Below are positions 33,008 to 38,970 of a DNA stretch of 38,970 bases, piece after piece. The first letter of the stretch is position 1. The number at the start of each line of letters is the position of its first letter. A model generated the notes under the pieces. It saw nothing but the letters and a program-made list of their open reading frames with translations, was not told the DNA's origin and searched no databases. Location: contig NZ_JAFBEH010000020.1 in assembly GCF_016908645.1 (NCBI RefSeq), forward strand, positions 1 through 38,970. The letters run 5' to 3'. The translations under genes were made by a program, and so were the position numbers. This stretch comes from Streptococcus loxodontisalivarius. GTDB lineage: Bacteria > Bacillota > Bacilli > Lactobacillales > Streptococcaceae.

Positions 33008-33742
33008 CTGTTATACCTCGAGCCGCAGCTCTGCCTTTCTCTTTTCTTATATGAAGCATTTCCGTTGTTTTTGTTTTTTTTGATAGTCTCCTTAGGTGGT
33101 GGGGTCGTAAGCAAACCTTCGGTTTCATTACTAAAGGAAAAGCCTGAAGTCTTTTCCTTTACCCCGAGCGACTTTGTCGCTCTTAGCACCACGGCGGAGA
33201 CTATCGTTGTGGCGTACTACATACGCCCATGGCTAACGCATCTAAACATAATCCCATGTTCATACCATAAAATCCTTATTTCAGCATGGCGATTTTATTT
33301 TTTTGATTAAGTAATCCTTTGTCAGGATTGTGGTAAAGAACAGCGGGAATGATTCTATATAGTAAATTTAATGAAAATAAGCGACTTACTTTGTCTGCTT
33401 GATATAAAGACAAGTCCAAGGAGCGACCTCAGACTTGTTGTTTGCCTCACGGGGCTTGTTTTCTTAAATAGGTCTCTCTGGGCCTTTTTATTTAAGCTCG
33501 CCATGCCTCTCTGAACATGGTTACGAGTGGATATAAGTTATAAGAAAAGAGTATCAGATGGGGCTCTCTGTCCGCCATTATCTGACGTCTGACGGAAAAT
33601 TTCTGTGTCAATCTTCGTCATCACGCTTTGCCGTACTCCAGTACAGCCTGCAGCGCTCTTTCTTGATTGCCTTTGAAATTTTCTCGTCAGCTGATTCATT
33701 TAGAAAATATTTTCTAAAGTCTCTCTTCTTATAGGATGAATG
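33008..33742. other. Structured 735-bp gap between argG and argH
   Basis: No convincing gene; open frames here run through inverted repeats and lack family-like sequence. Left part: 33082-33205 folds as a closed multibranch structure. Right part: hairpins at 33410-33438, 33444-33455, 33463-33496, 33501-33520 and 33554-33585, then a 20-bp palindrome at 33700-33719 (TTTAGAAAAT/ATTTTCTAAA). Loops of the last three hairpins each carry CTCTCTG on the plus strand (CAGAGAG on the minus). No clear promoter or terminator in either direction. Confidence 0.6.
33082..33205 (-). repeat. Cloverleaf-like nested inverted repeat upstream of argH
   Basis: The outer stem GATAGTCTCC (33082-33091) pairs perfectly with GGAGACTATC (33196-33205), extended by GTGGTG with CACCAC. 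Inside are three hairpins: 33113-33125 (AAACC/GGTTT), 33133-33160 (AAAGGAAAAG/CTTTTCCTTT, perfect 10 bp) and 33166-33182 (GAGCGAC/GTCGCTC). This could be a leader RNA of argH or a MITE-like mobile repeat. Confidence 0.75.
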
Positions 33743-34933
33743 TTATTTATTGTTTACTTGTGAATTGACTTGTGTTGGTAGGCCCCAAAGTTTGATGAAT
33801 CCTACGGCTGCATCTTGGTCAAAGCTGTCAGCTGATGTGTAGGTTGCCAAGTTTTCATCGTAAAGTGAGTTAGGTGATTTACGTGCTACAACTTGGGCAT
33901 GTCCTTTGTAAAGTTTCACTTTTGCAGTACCATTAACAACTTTTTGTGTTTCTTTGATGTAGGCAATGATTGCTTCTGTCGCTGGGCTAAACCAGAGGGC
34001 ATTGTAAATCAAGTTTGACAATTCATTTTCAAGAATTGGTTTGAAGTGAGACACTTCACGTACCAAAGTCAAGTCTTCGATTTCTTTATGGGCTGTCAAG
34101 AGGGTGATAGCTCCTGGGCATTCGTAAATCTCACGAGATTTAATACCAACAAGTCTGTTTTCAACGTGGTCAATACGTCCAACACCGTGTTTACCAGCAA
34201 TGACATTCAATTTTTGGATAAGATCAGCAAGTTTAAGCTCTTCACCGTTGATTGAAACTGGTTTACCAGCCTTGAACTCAATGTCAACATACTCTGCTTC
34301 ATCAGGTGCTGATTCTGGTGAGTTTGTGATACCAAATGCTTCTTCTGGAGCTTGATTCCATGGATTTTCAAGGACACCACACTCATTAGCACGTCCCCAA
34401 AGGTTTTGGTCAACTGAGTAAGGATTGTCAAGGTCAGCTGGAACTGGAACACCATTTGCTTTGGCGTATTCAATCTCTTCTTCACGTGACCATTTCCATT
34501 CACGTACTGGGGCTACGACTTTAAGGCTTGGATCGAGGGCTGCGATAGCAACTTCAAAACGAACTTGGTCATTCCCTTTACCAGTACATCCGTGAGCAAT
34601 TGTTGTCGCACCTGTTTTATGAGCAATTTCAACCAATTTTTTAGAAATGATAGGACGGCTAAGTGCTGACACCAATGGGTATTTTTGTTCATAGTAGGCA
34701 TGCGCTTGAAGGGCTGGTAGAACGTATTCTTCTGCAAATTCGTCCTTAACATCAAGAACGTAAGATTCAACAGCTCCAACCGTCAAGGCTTTATCATGAA
34801 TGAAATCAAGGTCTTTTCCTTCGCCGACGTCCATACAAACAGCAACGACATCATAATCTTTCTTGAGCCAAGTAATAGCGACTGAAGTATCAAGACCACC
34901 TGAGTAAGCAAGGATAACTTTTTCTTTTGACAT
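33743..34933 (-). CDS. argG: Argininosuccinate synthase (396 aa)
   Basis: Joins citrulline and aspartate with [21 protein letters not shown] is the PP-loop (about 6-23), [14 protein letters not shown] (about 112-125) and [16 protein letters not shown] follow. I start at ATG 34933 ([13 protein letters not shown]), because this is the family N-terminus; the upstream in-frame ATG at 34981 lies beside the -10 box and cannot be translated from the visible promoter. The promoter contains an ARG box (35000-35017). Confidence 0.97.
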   Translation of the reverse strand: MSKEKVILAYSGGLDTSVAITWLKKDYDVVAVCMDVGEGKDLDFIHDKALTVGAVESYVLDVKDEFAEEYVLPALQAHAYYEQKYPLVSALSRPIISKKLVEIAHKTGATTIAHGCTGKGNDQVRFEVAIAALDPSLKVVAPVREWKWSREEEIEYAKANGVPVPADLDNPYSVDQNLWGRANECGVLENPWNQAPEEAFGITNSPESAPDEAEYVDIEFKAGKPVSINGEELKLADLIQKLNVIAGKHGVGRIDHVENRLVGIKSREIYECPGAITLLTAHKEIEDLTLVREVSHFKPILENELSNLIYNALWFSPATEAIIAYIKETQKVVNGTAKVKLYKGHAQVVARKSPNSLYDENLATYTSADSFDQDAAVGFIKLWGLPTQVNSQVNNK

Positions 34934-34962
34934 ATTTATTTTCTCTTTTCTTATATTTTTAC

Positions 34963-34982
34963 GTTGATTTGTATTAATCAAC
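34963..34982 (-). promoter_or_regulatory. Hairpin in the argG leader
   Basis: GTTGATT and AATCAAC form a perfect 7-bp inverted repeat with a 6-nt loop between the -10 and the argG start codon. It may be an mRNA structure or a second weak operator. Confidence 0.45.
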
Positions 34983-34994
34983 CTTACGAGATTA

Positions 34995-35023
34995 ATTATA
35001 TTGCATAATTATTCACTTGTCAA
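34995..35023 (-). promoter_or_regulatory. argG promoter with ARG box in the spacer
   Basis: On the minus strand TTGACA (35023-35018) and TATAAT (35000-34995) are exactly 17 bp apart, with TGC-type upstream context. The spacer reads TGAATAATTATGCA, one mismatch from the ArgR/AhrC half-palindrome consensus TGAATWWWWATTCA, so an arginine repressor bound here would block RNA polymerase. Confidence 0.85.
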
Positions 35024-35125
35024 CACATTTTGGATATTTTTTTGATTTTTTTGTAGTTTTTTGTATTTTATACACAAATAGTTTGAAAATCCACTCATAA
35101 AAAGAGAAATATGCAAAATAAATAC

Positions 35126-35347
35126 AAAAAAAGCTGAAACAGAAGTTCCAGCTTTTTCCTCTTTTATCTCAGGATTTGGAGAGAGGAGATAAAAGAAATA
35201 AGTAGTAAGAGATATGAGAGATTCAAAATGCGTCGTTTTATATCTTTATTATAATTAACTGCCTCTTGTGTCCAACTAGTTCGGAAGAGAGAGAGAATTT
35301 AGTTAGTCAAGCAGTTAACAAATGGAGAGAATTTTCTCATATCTACA
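35126..35347 (-). ncRNA. fasX: FasX-like regulatory small RNA, about 220 nt
   Basis: Directly downstream of fasA, on the same strand, no ORF is present, but a promoter (35354-35381), a UC-rich transcribed stretch and a terminator (35128-35157) are. Predicted RNA starts near 35347. A 5' hairpin GAGAA/TTCTC is followed by a long stem (GTTAACTGC with GCAGTTAA, 35318-35311 and 35262-35255, plus CTAACT with AGTTGG). The loop of that stem contains a UCUCUCUCUCUU run. A UC-rich linker, the hairpin 35195-35161 (10-bp perfect stem, loop CTCTCTCC) and the terminator follow. Size and place match group A streptococcal FasX (about 205 nt, downstream of fasA, upstream of rnpA). A shorter RNA from an internal TATAAT (35253-35248) is possible. 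Confidence 0.78.
35128..35157. terminator. Terminator of the FasX-like RNA
   Basis: A 13-bp stem (35157-35145 with 35140-35128, one mismatch) with a 4-nt loop is followed on the minus strand by TTTTTTTG. It also has a T-run on the plus side, but no plus-strand gene precedes it. Confidence 0.9.
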
Positions 35348-35353
35348 AAAACT

Positions 35354-35421
35354 ATTATAAACCTATTCAGAAATTTGTTAATAGAAATGTCCTGAGATGT
35401 TGTTTTTTTATCCTCAAATGT
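35354..35421 (-). promoter_or_regulatory. FasA-type operator and fasX promoter
   Basis: On the minus strand ACATTTGAG (35421-35413) and ACATCTCAG (35400-35392) are imperfect 9-bp direct repeats separated by exactly 12 bp. They match the ComE/LytTR consensus ACAnTTcaG-N12-ACAnTTgaG with one mismatch. Ten bp further, TTAACA (35381-35376) and TATAAT (35359-35354) form a promoter with a 16-bp spacer. FasA, a LytTR regulator encoded immediately upstream, is the obvious ligand. Confidence 0.82.
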
Positions 35422-36152
35422 TATTTTTCAAGTTGATTGAGCAAAGCCTTCATCTTTAAACGCGATACAATGCAGGATTCACCATTCTCAAAGAAAACCA
35501 TCAACTGAGAGCGATCAACCCTGACCACATTATCCAAGTTAATGAGATAAGAACGGTGACATTGAAAGAGTTTAGGACTCATGCTAGCAATCTCAGACAT
35601 CTTTGCATAAAATTCCAAACGCTCAGTCTTGGTTCTCAAGGCAATCTTATGGGCTGTTGTCGCCGTCTCAAAGTAAAGAATATCTCGAAAGGGTAATTGC
35701 ACACGCGCCTTGGCAGAACTATAAGTAAACACTTCATCTTCACTTTGGCTATCAGTCAAGTCAACTGTGTAGAGGATATTTTCACGAATCTGCTTTTTAA
35801 AGTCATCTTGCGACAAGGCTTTATCGATAAAATCAAGGGCTGACGCCTTGTATTTAAAACTAATAGGGGCAAACTCTGAGTGAGTTGTCACAAAAATGAT
35901 GATAGCACTCTGGTCAGATTGACGAATTTCAGATGCTACTTCCAGTCCTCTCTTCTCCTCTCCCTTGATATCAATATCCAGGAAAAACAGATTGTGATTA
36001 CCTCTTTCTGTTATGGCATCCAGTAAACTCTGCGGTTTGCTAAAGACATCTAAGCGTCTATAAGAAACCTGTTCTTCATCTAAAATGTCCTTAACCGTCG
36101 ACAGGATACGTTCCTGCTGATAAACATCGTCTTCAAGTATGAATATATTCAT
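35421..36152 (-). CDS. fasA: LytTR-family response regulator FasA (243 aa)
   Basis: Receiver domain (about 1-125) with acidic pair ED-D (residues 7-9), phosphoacceptor D59 in LFFLDIDIKGEE, Thr/Ser switch region VTTHSEF and Lys in DKAL; then a LytTR DNA-binding domain (about 140-240: SSAKARVQLPFRDILYFET, LFQCHRSYLINLDNVVRVDR). AgrA/ComE/BlpR/FasA class. I call it FasA because of two adjacent kinases, the downstream sRNA and the rnpA-region location. The ATG at 36152 shares a base with the fasC stop (TAATG), with AAGGAG upstream; a longer in-frame start at 36176 lies inside fasC. Confidence 0.9.
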   Translation of the reverse strand: MNIFILEDDVYQQERILSTVKDILDEEQVSYRRLDVFSKPQSLLDAITERGNHNLFFLDIDIKGEEKRGLEVASEIRQSDQSAIIIFVTTHSEFAPISFKYKASALDFIDKALSQDDFKKQIRENILYTVDLTDSQSEDEVFTYSSAKARVQLPFRDILYFETATTAHKIALRTKTERLEFYAKMSEIASMSPKLFQCHRSYLINLDNVVRVDRSQLMVFFENGESCIVSRLKMKALLNQLEK

Positions 36153-37516
36153 TATCTCTCCTTTATAGGAAGGCATCCCTTAGCGGGGTAACTTTCCCCC
36201 ATCTCTAAATATTGGCTAAAATGGTAGTCACCACTACTTGTTGTGAGTTGACATTTGGGATAATTTTCTAAAATCTTACGAACATTATAGAGACCGTAGC
36301 CCCGTTCTGAATCATAAGTCGAGTAGTGCTCTTCAAACAGTGGCTCAACATCGAGTGATTCTTGAAGCATGGTATTAGCAATCGTCAAATATTGCCTCTG
36401 TTCCTTTTGGTAGCAAGAAATCGATATTGATGGATTTTTGGTCAATAGCGTAGCTTCTATGGCATTATCAAGTAGGTGTGTCAGTAGGATAATCATATCG
36501 AGAGGTTCTAGGAAAATCTGATCGATCGGATCAGGAAAATACAAGTCAACCTTGATTCCTTTTGATTGCATTTCCATCACTTTAGATGATAGCAGGCTTT
36601 TGATACTTGATGGTTTCAAATGAACCAAGCTTGCAATGGTAGCATCATCTTGATTCAACTCTTCCATTGATTTTTCCAAGATGTCTTCGTAGACACGTCT
36701 GATAAGCTCTATATCACCACTATCAATACTTCCTCGTAAACTGATGAGGATATTCTCATAGTCATGTTTAAAGGAGCGAATACTTTGATAGAGTCCTTCA
36801 ATTTGTCGGCTATGATTTTCAAGATTCTTCAAATGCTTAGCTTGCTCTTCCTTAACCCTTGCCTTAATCAGTTGCTTTGAATAACGGTTGAGGTAAGACA
36901 GGATGTAAAGCAGAGCCAGAAATGAAATAGCTGTAAAAATCTTACAGAAATAATCTGAAGTGATACCAGATAGTGAGGCCATTTCACGACTAATAATACA
37001 AATACAATAAACCAGCAGGTAATACAAAACAAAAATCGCATCCACCAGTTTGAGCAGTTTCTCTGTACTGTGACTATCAAAGTCTAAAATAGCATAATAA
37101 TCCAAACTGAAAAGTCGCTTTAATGACCAGTAGCTAATTGGAAAACATAGCAAAGCTAGTAGTTGAATGGTGTAAGTCGCTCCCATCATACTCGGAGAGA
37201 CAGGCAGCAAGGTTGGAAAAATAAAAAGATAGAGAACTCTACCAACTAAATCCAGTAAAACTGGAGGGAAAAATGCAATAAAAAAATGTTCCCGTAAATG
37301 TCTGTGTGGAAACCTGTGACAATCATAAACAAATAGGGCCAGAGGAATCGTTAGAACATAGCCATAGGGAAACAAAAAAGAAACAAGAATTTCAAATAAA
37401 CTCAAGCCTATAACTGGGCCAACTGACAACCGATGCTGACTAGCATCCGCGTAAGTAAACCATGTTACTGCAACAGTCATGATAATGACTACTAGCATCC
37501 CACTTAGCTCTCCCAC
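36152..37516 (-). CDS. fasC: HPK10-type sensor kinase FasC (454 aa from GTG)
   Basis: Six to seven membrane segments fill the first 210 residues. A coiled-coil linker and a catalytic half follow. Phosphoacceptor H251 lies in RSFKHDYENIL, the N-box in HLLDNAIEA (N351) and the G-box in RGYGLYNVRKILENY. Typical of ComD/AgrC/FasC peptide-sensing kinases, although no peptide gene is seen here. The start is uncertain: GTG 37516 follows AGGGGG, while ATG 37498 also follows GGGAG and would remove six residues. A TGTTAAAAT extended -10 lies upstream. Translationally coupled to fasA. Confidence 0.9.
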   Translation of the reverse strand: MGELSGMLVVIIMTVAVTWFTYADASQHRLSVGPVIGLSLFEILVSFLFPYGYVLTIPLALFVYDCHRFPHRHLREHFFIAFFPPVLLDLVGRVLYLFIFPTLLPVSPSMMGATYTIQLLALLCFPISYWSLKRLFSLDYYAILDFDSHSTEKLLKLVDAIFVLYYLLVYCICIISREMASLSGITSDYFCKIFTAISFLALLYILSYLNRYSKQLIKARVKEEQAKHLKNLENHSRQIEGLYQSIRSFKHDYENILISLRGSIDSGDIELIRRVYEDILEKSMEELNQDDATIASLVHLKPSSIKSLLSSKVMEMQSKGIKVDLYFPDPIDQIFLEPLDMIILLTHLLDNAIEATLLTKNPSISISCYQKEQRQYLTIANTMLQESLDVEPLFEEHYSTYDSERGYGLYNVRKILENYPKCQLTTSSGDYHFSQYLEMGESYPAKGCLPIKER

Positions 37517-37729
37517 TTTCTCCCCCTTACATATAAGCTACATTTGTATAACTATTTTAACATATTTAAAAACTTTTTTGCTAACTTTGTTAATATTTTG
37601 ATATATTTTAATAATTAAGACATCTTATTCCATATAAACATACAGAAAAAAAAGATAAAAGTCTAGATCAGCAATCCTCTCTACAAGCTTTACTAGGAGG
37701 GAAGATAGCATTTCTAGACTTTTTATTTA
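37517..37729 (-). other. fasB-fasC intergenic region with promoter and terminator
   Basis: After fasB, 37724-37714 (AAAGTCTAGA-type) pairs with 37667-37656 in an 11-bp perfect stem enclosing about 46 nt, followed by TTTTATCTTTTTTTT: a terminator with a large loop. Between it and fasC the DNA is AT-rich with a possible extended -10 (TGTTAAAAT). fasC-fasA can therefore be transcribed independently of fasB. Confidence 0.7.
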
Positions 37730-38884
37730 TTACTTTTCTCTAATAACCAAGGTTTGACTAAAGCGGTGCTTGGTCGATTTTGTTGAGAGGCTAACCGCAG
37801 GATAATTCTCTAGGATATCTCTGACATTAGCTAAGCCGATTCCACGTCCTTGCGACTTACTTGAGTAGCCTCGTTGGAAGATAGATCGGATATCAACCTG
37901 CTCTGCCTGAGTTGGATTCTCAATGACTAAAATCTGATTTCCTTGATCCTCTAGAAGGGCAATTCGGACATAGGCATCATCCAAGCTTTTGCTTTCTTCA
38001 ATAGCATTGTCCAAAAAGACCGATAAAATAATCAAGAAATCCAGCTCTGGTAAATGAATATGATCAATCTTATCTGGTAACTCCAAATAGGTTTTAATCC
38101 CCAACTTGTGCATCTCCACCATCTTGGCTGATAGAAGGCTCTTAATGGCCGATGACTTGATATTAACTAAAGAGACCAATTCGAACTTTGGATTTTCCTT
38201 TAAATAATGCTCGTCTCTACCAATAACCTCTTCATAGCTGTTACGGATACGCTCCAAGTCACCACTATCAATATCATCCTTGAGTCCTGTTAAGGTTTCC
38301 TCATAGCCTTGTTTGAACTGGTCTATCTCAACGTAAAGATCTTCGATATGATGGTTGTAACCTTCTAGATTATCCAGATAACGACGGTAACTTCGAGAGG
38401 CTTTCATTTCAAGCAATCGCTTCGCATAGCGATTCATCACAGATAGAATGCCAAGTAAAAGCATAGCATATAGCAAGACCAAGGTCTTACGAATATCAAT
38501 CTGCAAATCTAAAGGAAAATTGAAGAGGAGGTTGGCATACTGAAAGAAATAAATCATTACAATATAAGACAACATTCCAAGCCAGAACAACCAACGCTTA
38601 GTACTACTGATTCCCTTGTTAAAAATCAAGCGAGTAAAGGAGCCATAGGGTATGTCGAGGATTTTATGAACAATCACATAGATGGGCATGACTAAGATAT
38701 AGGATAGTAGCAGGAAAAAAGCATTATTATTCAAACTAGTATTATCTATCATGAAAAAGGGTTGAATCAGATAGAAGGCTGCGAATCGTGAAATCAAATC
38801 TGCAATCATAACAGGGTAGACCGCAAAAAATAATCTCTCACTGAACCTAATCTTAGGAAGATCAATCAGACTGATTAAAAACAT
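37730..38884 (-). CDS. fasB: HPK10-like kinase FasB with Gln at the phosphoacceptor site (384 aa)
   Basis: Paralogue of FasC; the two align through the linker and catalytic half (HIEDLYVEIDQF versus QIEGLYQSIRSF; IKSSAIKSLLSAK versus LKPSSIKSLLSSK). The ATP-binding N-box (FLDNAIEE, N293) and G-box (RGIGLANVRDILENY) are intact, but the phosphoacceptor His is Gln192 (FKQGYEETL; codon CAA at 38311-38309). The protein is about 70 residues shorter than FasC at the N-terminus, so the first two membrane spans are missing. The ATG at 38884 has no Shine-Dalgarno, and a TGA stops the frame about 60 bp upstream. It could be a pseudokinase or modulator partner, or a decaying gene. Confidence 0.8.
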   Translation of the reverse strand: MFLISLIDLPKIRFSERLFFAVYPVMIADLISRFAAFYLIQPFFMIDNTSLNNNAFFLLLSYILVMPIYVIVHKILDIPYGSFTRLIFNKGISSTKRWLFWLGMLSYIVMIYFFQYANLLFNFPLDLQIDIRKTLVLLYAMLLLGILSVMNRYAKRLLEMKASRSYRRYLDNLEGYNHHIEDLYVEIDQFKQGYEETLTGLKDDIDSGDLERIRNSYEEVIGRDEHYLKENPKFELVSLVNIKSSAIKSLLSAKMVEMHKLGIKTYLELPDKIDHIHLPELDFLIILSVFLDNAIEESKSLDDAYVRIALLEDQGNQILVIENPTQAEQVDIRSIFQRGYSSKSQGRGIGLANVRDILENYPAVSLSTKSTKHRFSQTLVIREK

Positions 38885-38893
38885 ACTAAGATT

Positions 38894-38934
38894 AGTAGTG
38901 AGGAAATCTCCGACGGGAGAGAGTACTCACTACT
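38894..38934 (-). promoter_or_regulatory. Hairpin in the fasB leader
   Basis: AGTAGTGAG and CTCACTACT (9 bp) enclose a smaller stem TCTCC/GGAGA. It covers most of the predicted fasB leader and holds the only GGAG in it, 20-odd bases from the ATG. On the plus strand it is followed by TTTTTCTTT, so it could alternatively be a terminator for a plus-strand transcript from outside. Confidence 0.6.
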
Positions 38935-38939
38935 TTTTC

Positions 38940-38968
38940 TTTATGCTAAAGTAGAGGTGTCTTGTTAA
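38940..38968 (-). promoter_or_regulatory. Candidate fasB promoter
   Basis: TTAACA (38968-38963) and CATAAA (38945-38940) are 17 bp apart on the minus strand. Any FasA-type operator upstream would be outside the window. Confidence 0.45.
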
Positions 38969-38970
38969 GT

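Noticed and set aside
32990..33310. Plus-strand 106-aa and minus-strand 62-aa open frames in the argG-argH gap
   Set aside because: Both run through the nested inverted repeats, have no ribosome site or family resemblance, and overlap each other.
33380..33742. RNase P RNA, tmRNA, 6S RNA or T-box in the argG-argH gap
   Set aside because: The conserved core sequences of these RNAs that I can recall are not present.
4027..34779. Numerous antisense and out-of-frame open frames inside tsaD, fusA, gap, pgk, rnjA, rmuC, rsmA, argG and others
   Set aside because: They are shadows of strongly biased coding sequence, with no ribosome sites or family resemblance.
35248..35318. LytTR half-sites (AACT motifs and GCAGTTAA inverted pair) as the FasA operator for a short sRNA
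   Set aside because: These sequences pair with each other as the main stem of the predicted RNA, and a far better 9-N12-9 box with a promoter lies upstream at 35354-35421.
35421..38884. BlpRH or ComDE bacteriocin/competence locus
   Set aside because: No double-glycine pheromone, ABC exporter or bacteriocin genes are present. Two kinases plus one regulator, a following sRNA and the rnpA neighbourhood fit Fas better.

Overview
This window is chromosomal DNA from a low-GC Firmicute, almost certainly a Streptococcus. The evidence is gene content and order: glnRA, pgk and gap next to a fusA-rpsG-rpsL block, purR-yhaM-rmuC-thiN-rpe-rsgA, rsmA-rnmV-tatD, rpmH, and rnpA-yidC-khpB. A fasBCA-type two-component locus is joined to a small RNA next to argGH and rnpA. 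The protein sequences look like the Mitis/Sanguinis/Parasanguinis part of the genus rather than S. pneumoniae or S. pyogenes, but I cannot name the species. Nearly all genes lie on the minus strand; the plus strand carries the IS1595-like operon, rpoY-rnjA, one tRNA-Leu and the sdpI remnant.

Layout. 1-2900 is accessory: a 7-bp tandem repeat at the very edge, entered by a possible minus-strand reading frame with its own promoter; then a four-gene operon led by an IS1595-family transposase and ending in a nucleotidyltransferase-fold protein; then a truncated SdpI-like remnant. 2900-6150 holds azlCD and the t6A-related genes tsaD, rimI and tsaB. 6260-8440 holds rpoY-rnjA behind a leader with a terminator-like hairpin. 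8445-9840 holds two secreted CHAP-domain proteins. 9960-15350 holds glnRA with a clear GlnR operator, a small FUSC-type membrane protein, pgk and gap. 15350-18740 holds fusA, rpsG and rpsL. 18740-24112 holds purR and the yhaM-rmuC-thiN-rpe-rsgA cluster. 24170-27878 holds tRNA-Leu, a DUF218 gene, rsmA, a HIT gene, rnmV and tatD. 27940-29410 holds rpmH and a LytTR/DUF3021 pair with candidate autoregulatory repeats. 29416-31600 holds khpB, yidC and rnpA. 31613-34933 holds argH and argG, separated by a 735-bp, highly structured non-coding gap. 35120-38970 holds the FasX-like RNA and fasA, fasC and fasB.

The most interesting system is the Fas-type circuit at the right end. The response regulator FasA is followed immediately by a ComE/LytTR-type direct repeat (two 9-mers, N12 apart), a near-consensus promoter, about 220 nt of non-coding UC-rich sequence with internal stems, and a strong terminator. 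This is the architecture of the group A Streptococcus FasX small RNA, in the same genomic place (upstream of the rnpA region). The upstream kinase FasB has Gln at the phosphoacceptor His position and lacks the N-terminal membrane segments seen in FasC. About 1.6 kb further along the same strand, the argG-argH gap has three consecutive hairpins whose loops all read CAGAGAG, complementary to the UCUCUCU stretches of the FasX candidate. A sponge or co-regulation role is my inference only.

All family assignments come from reading the sequence and from memory of the families; no searches were run.
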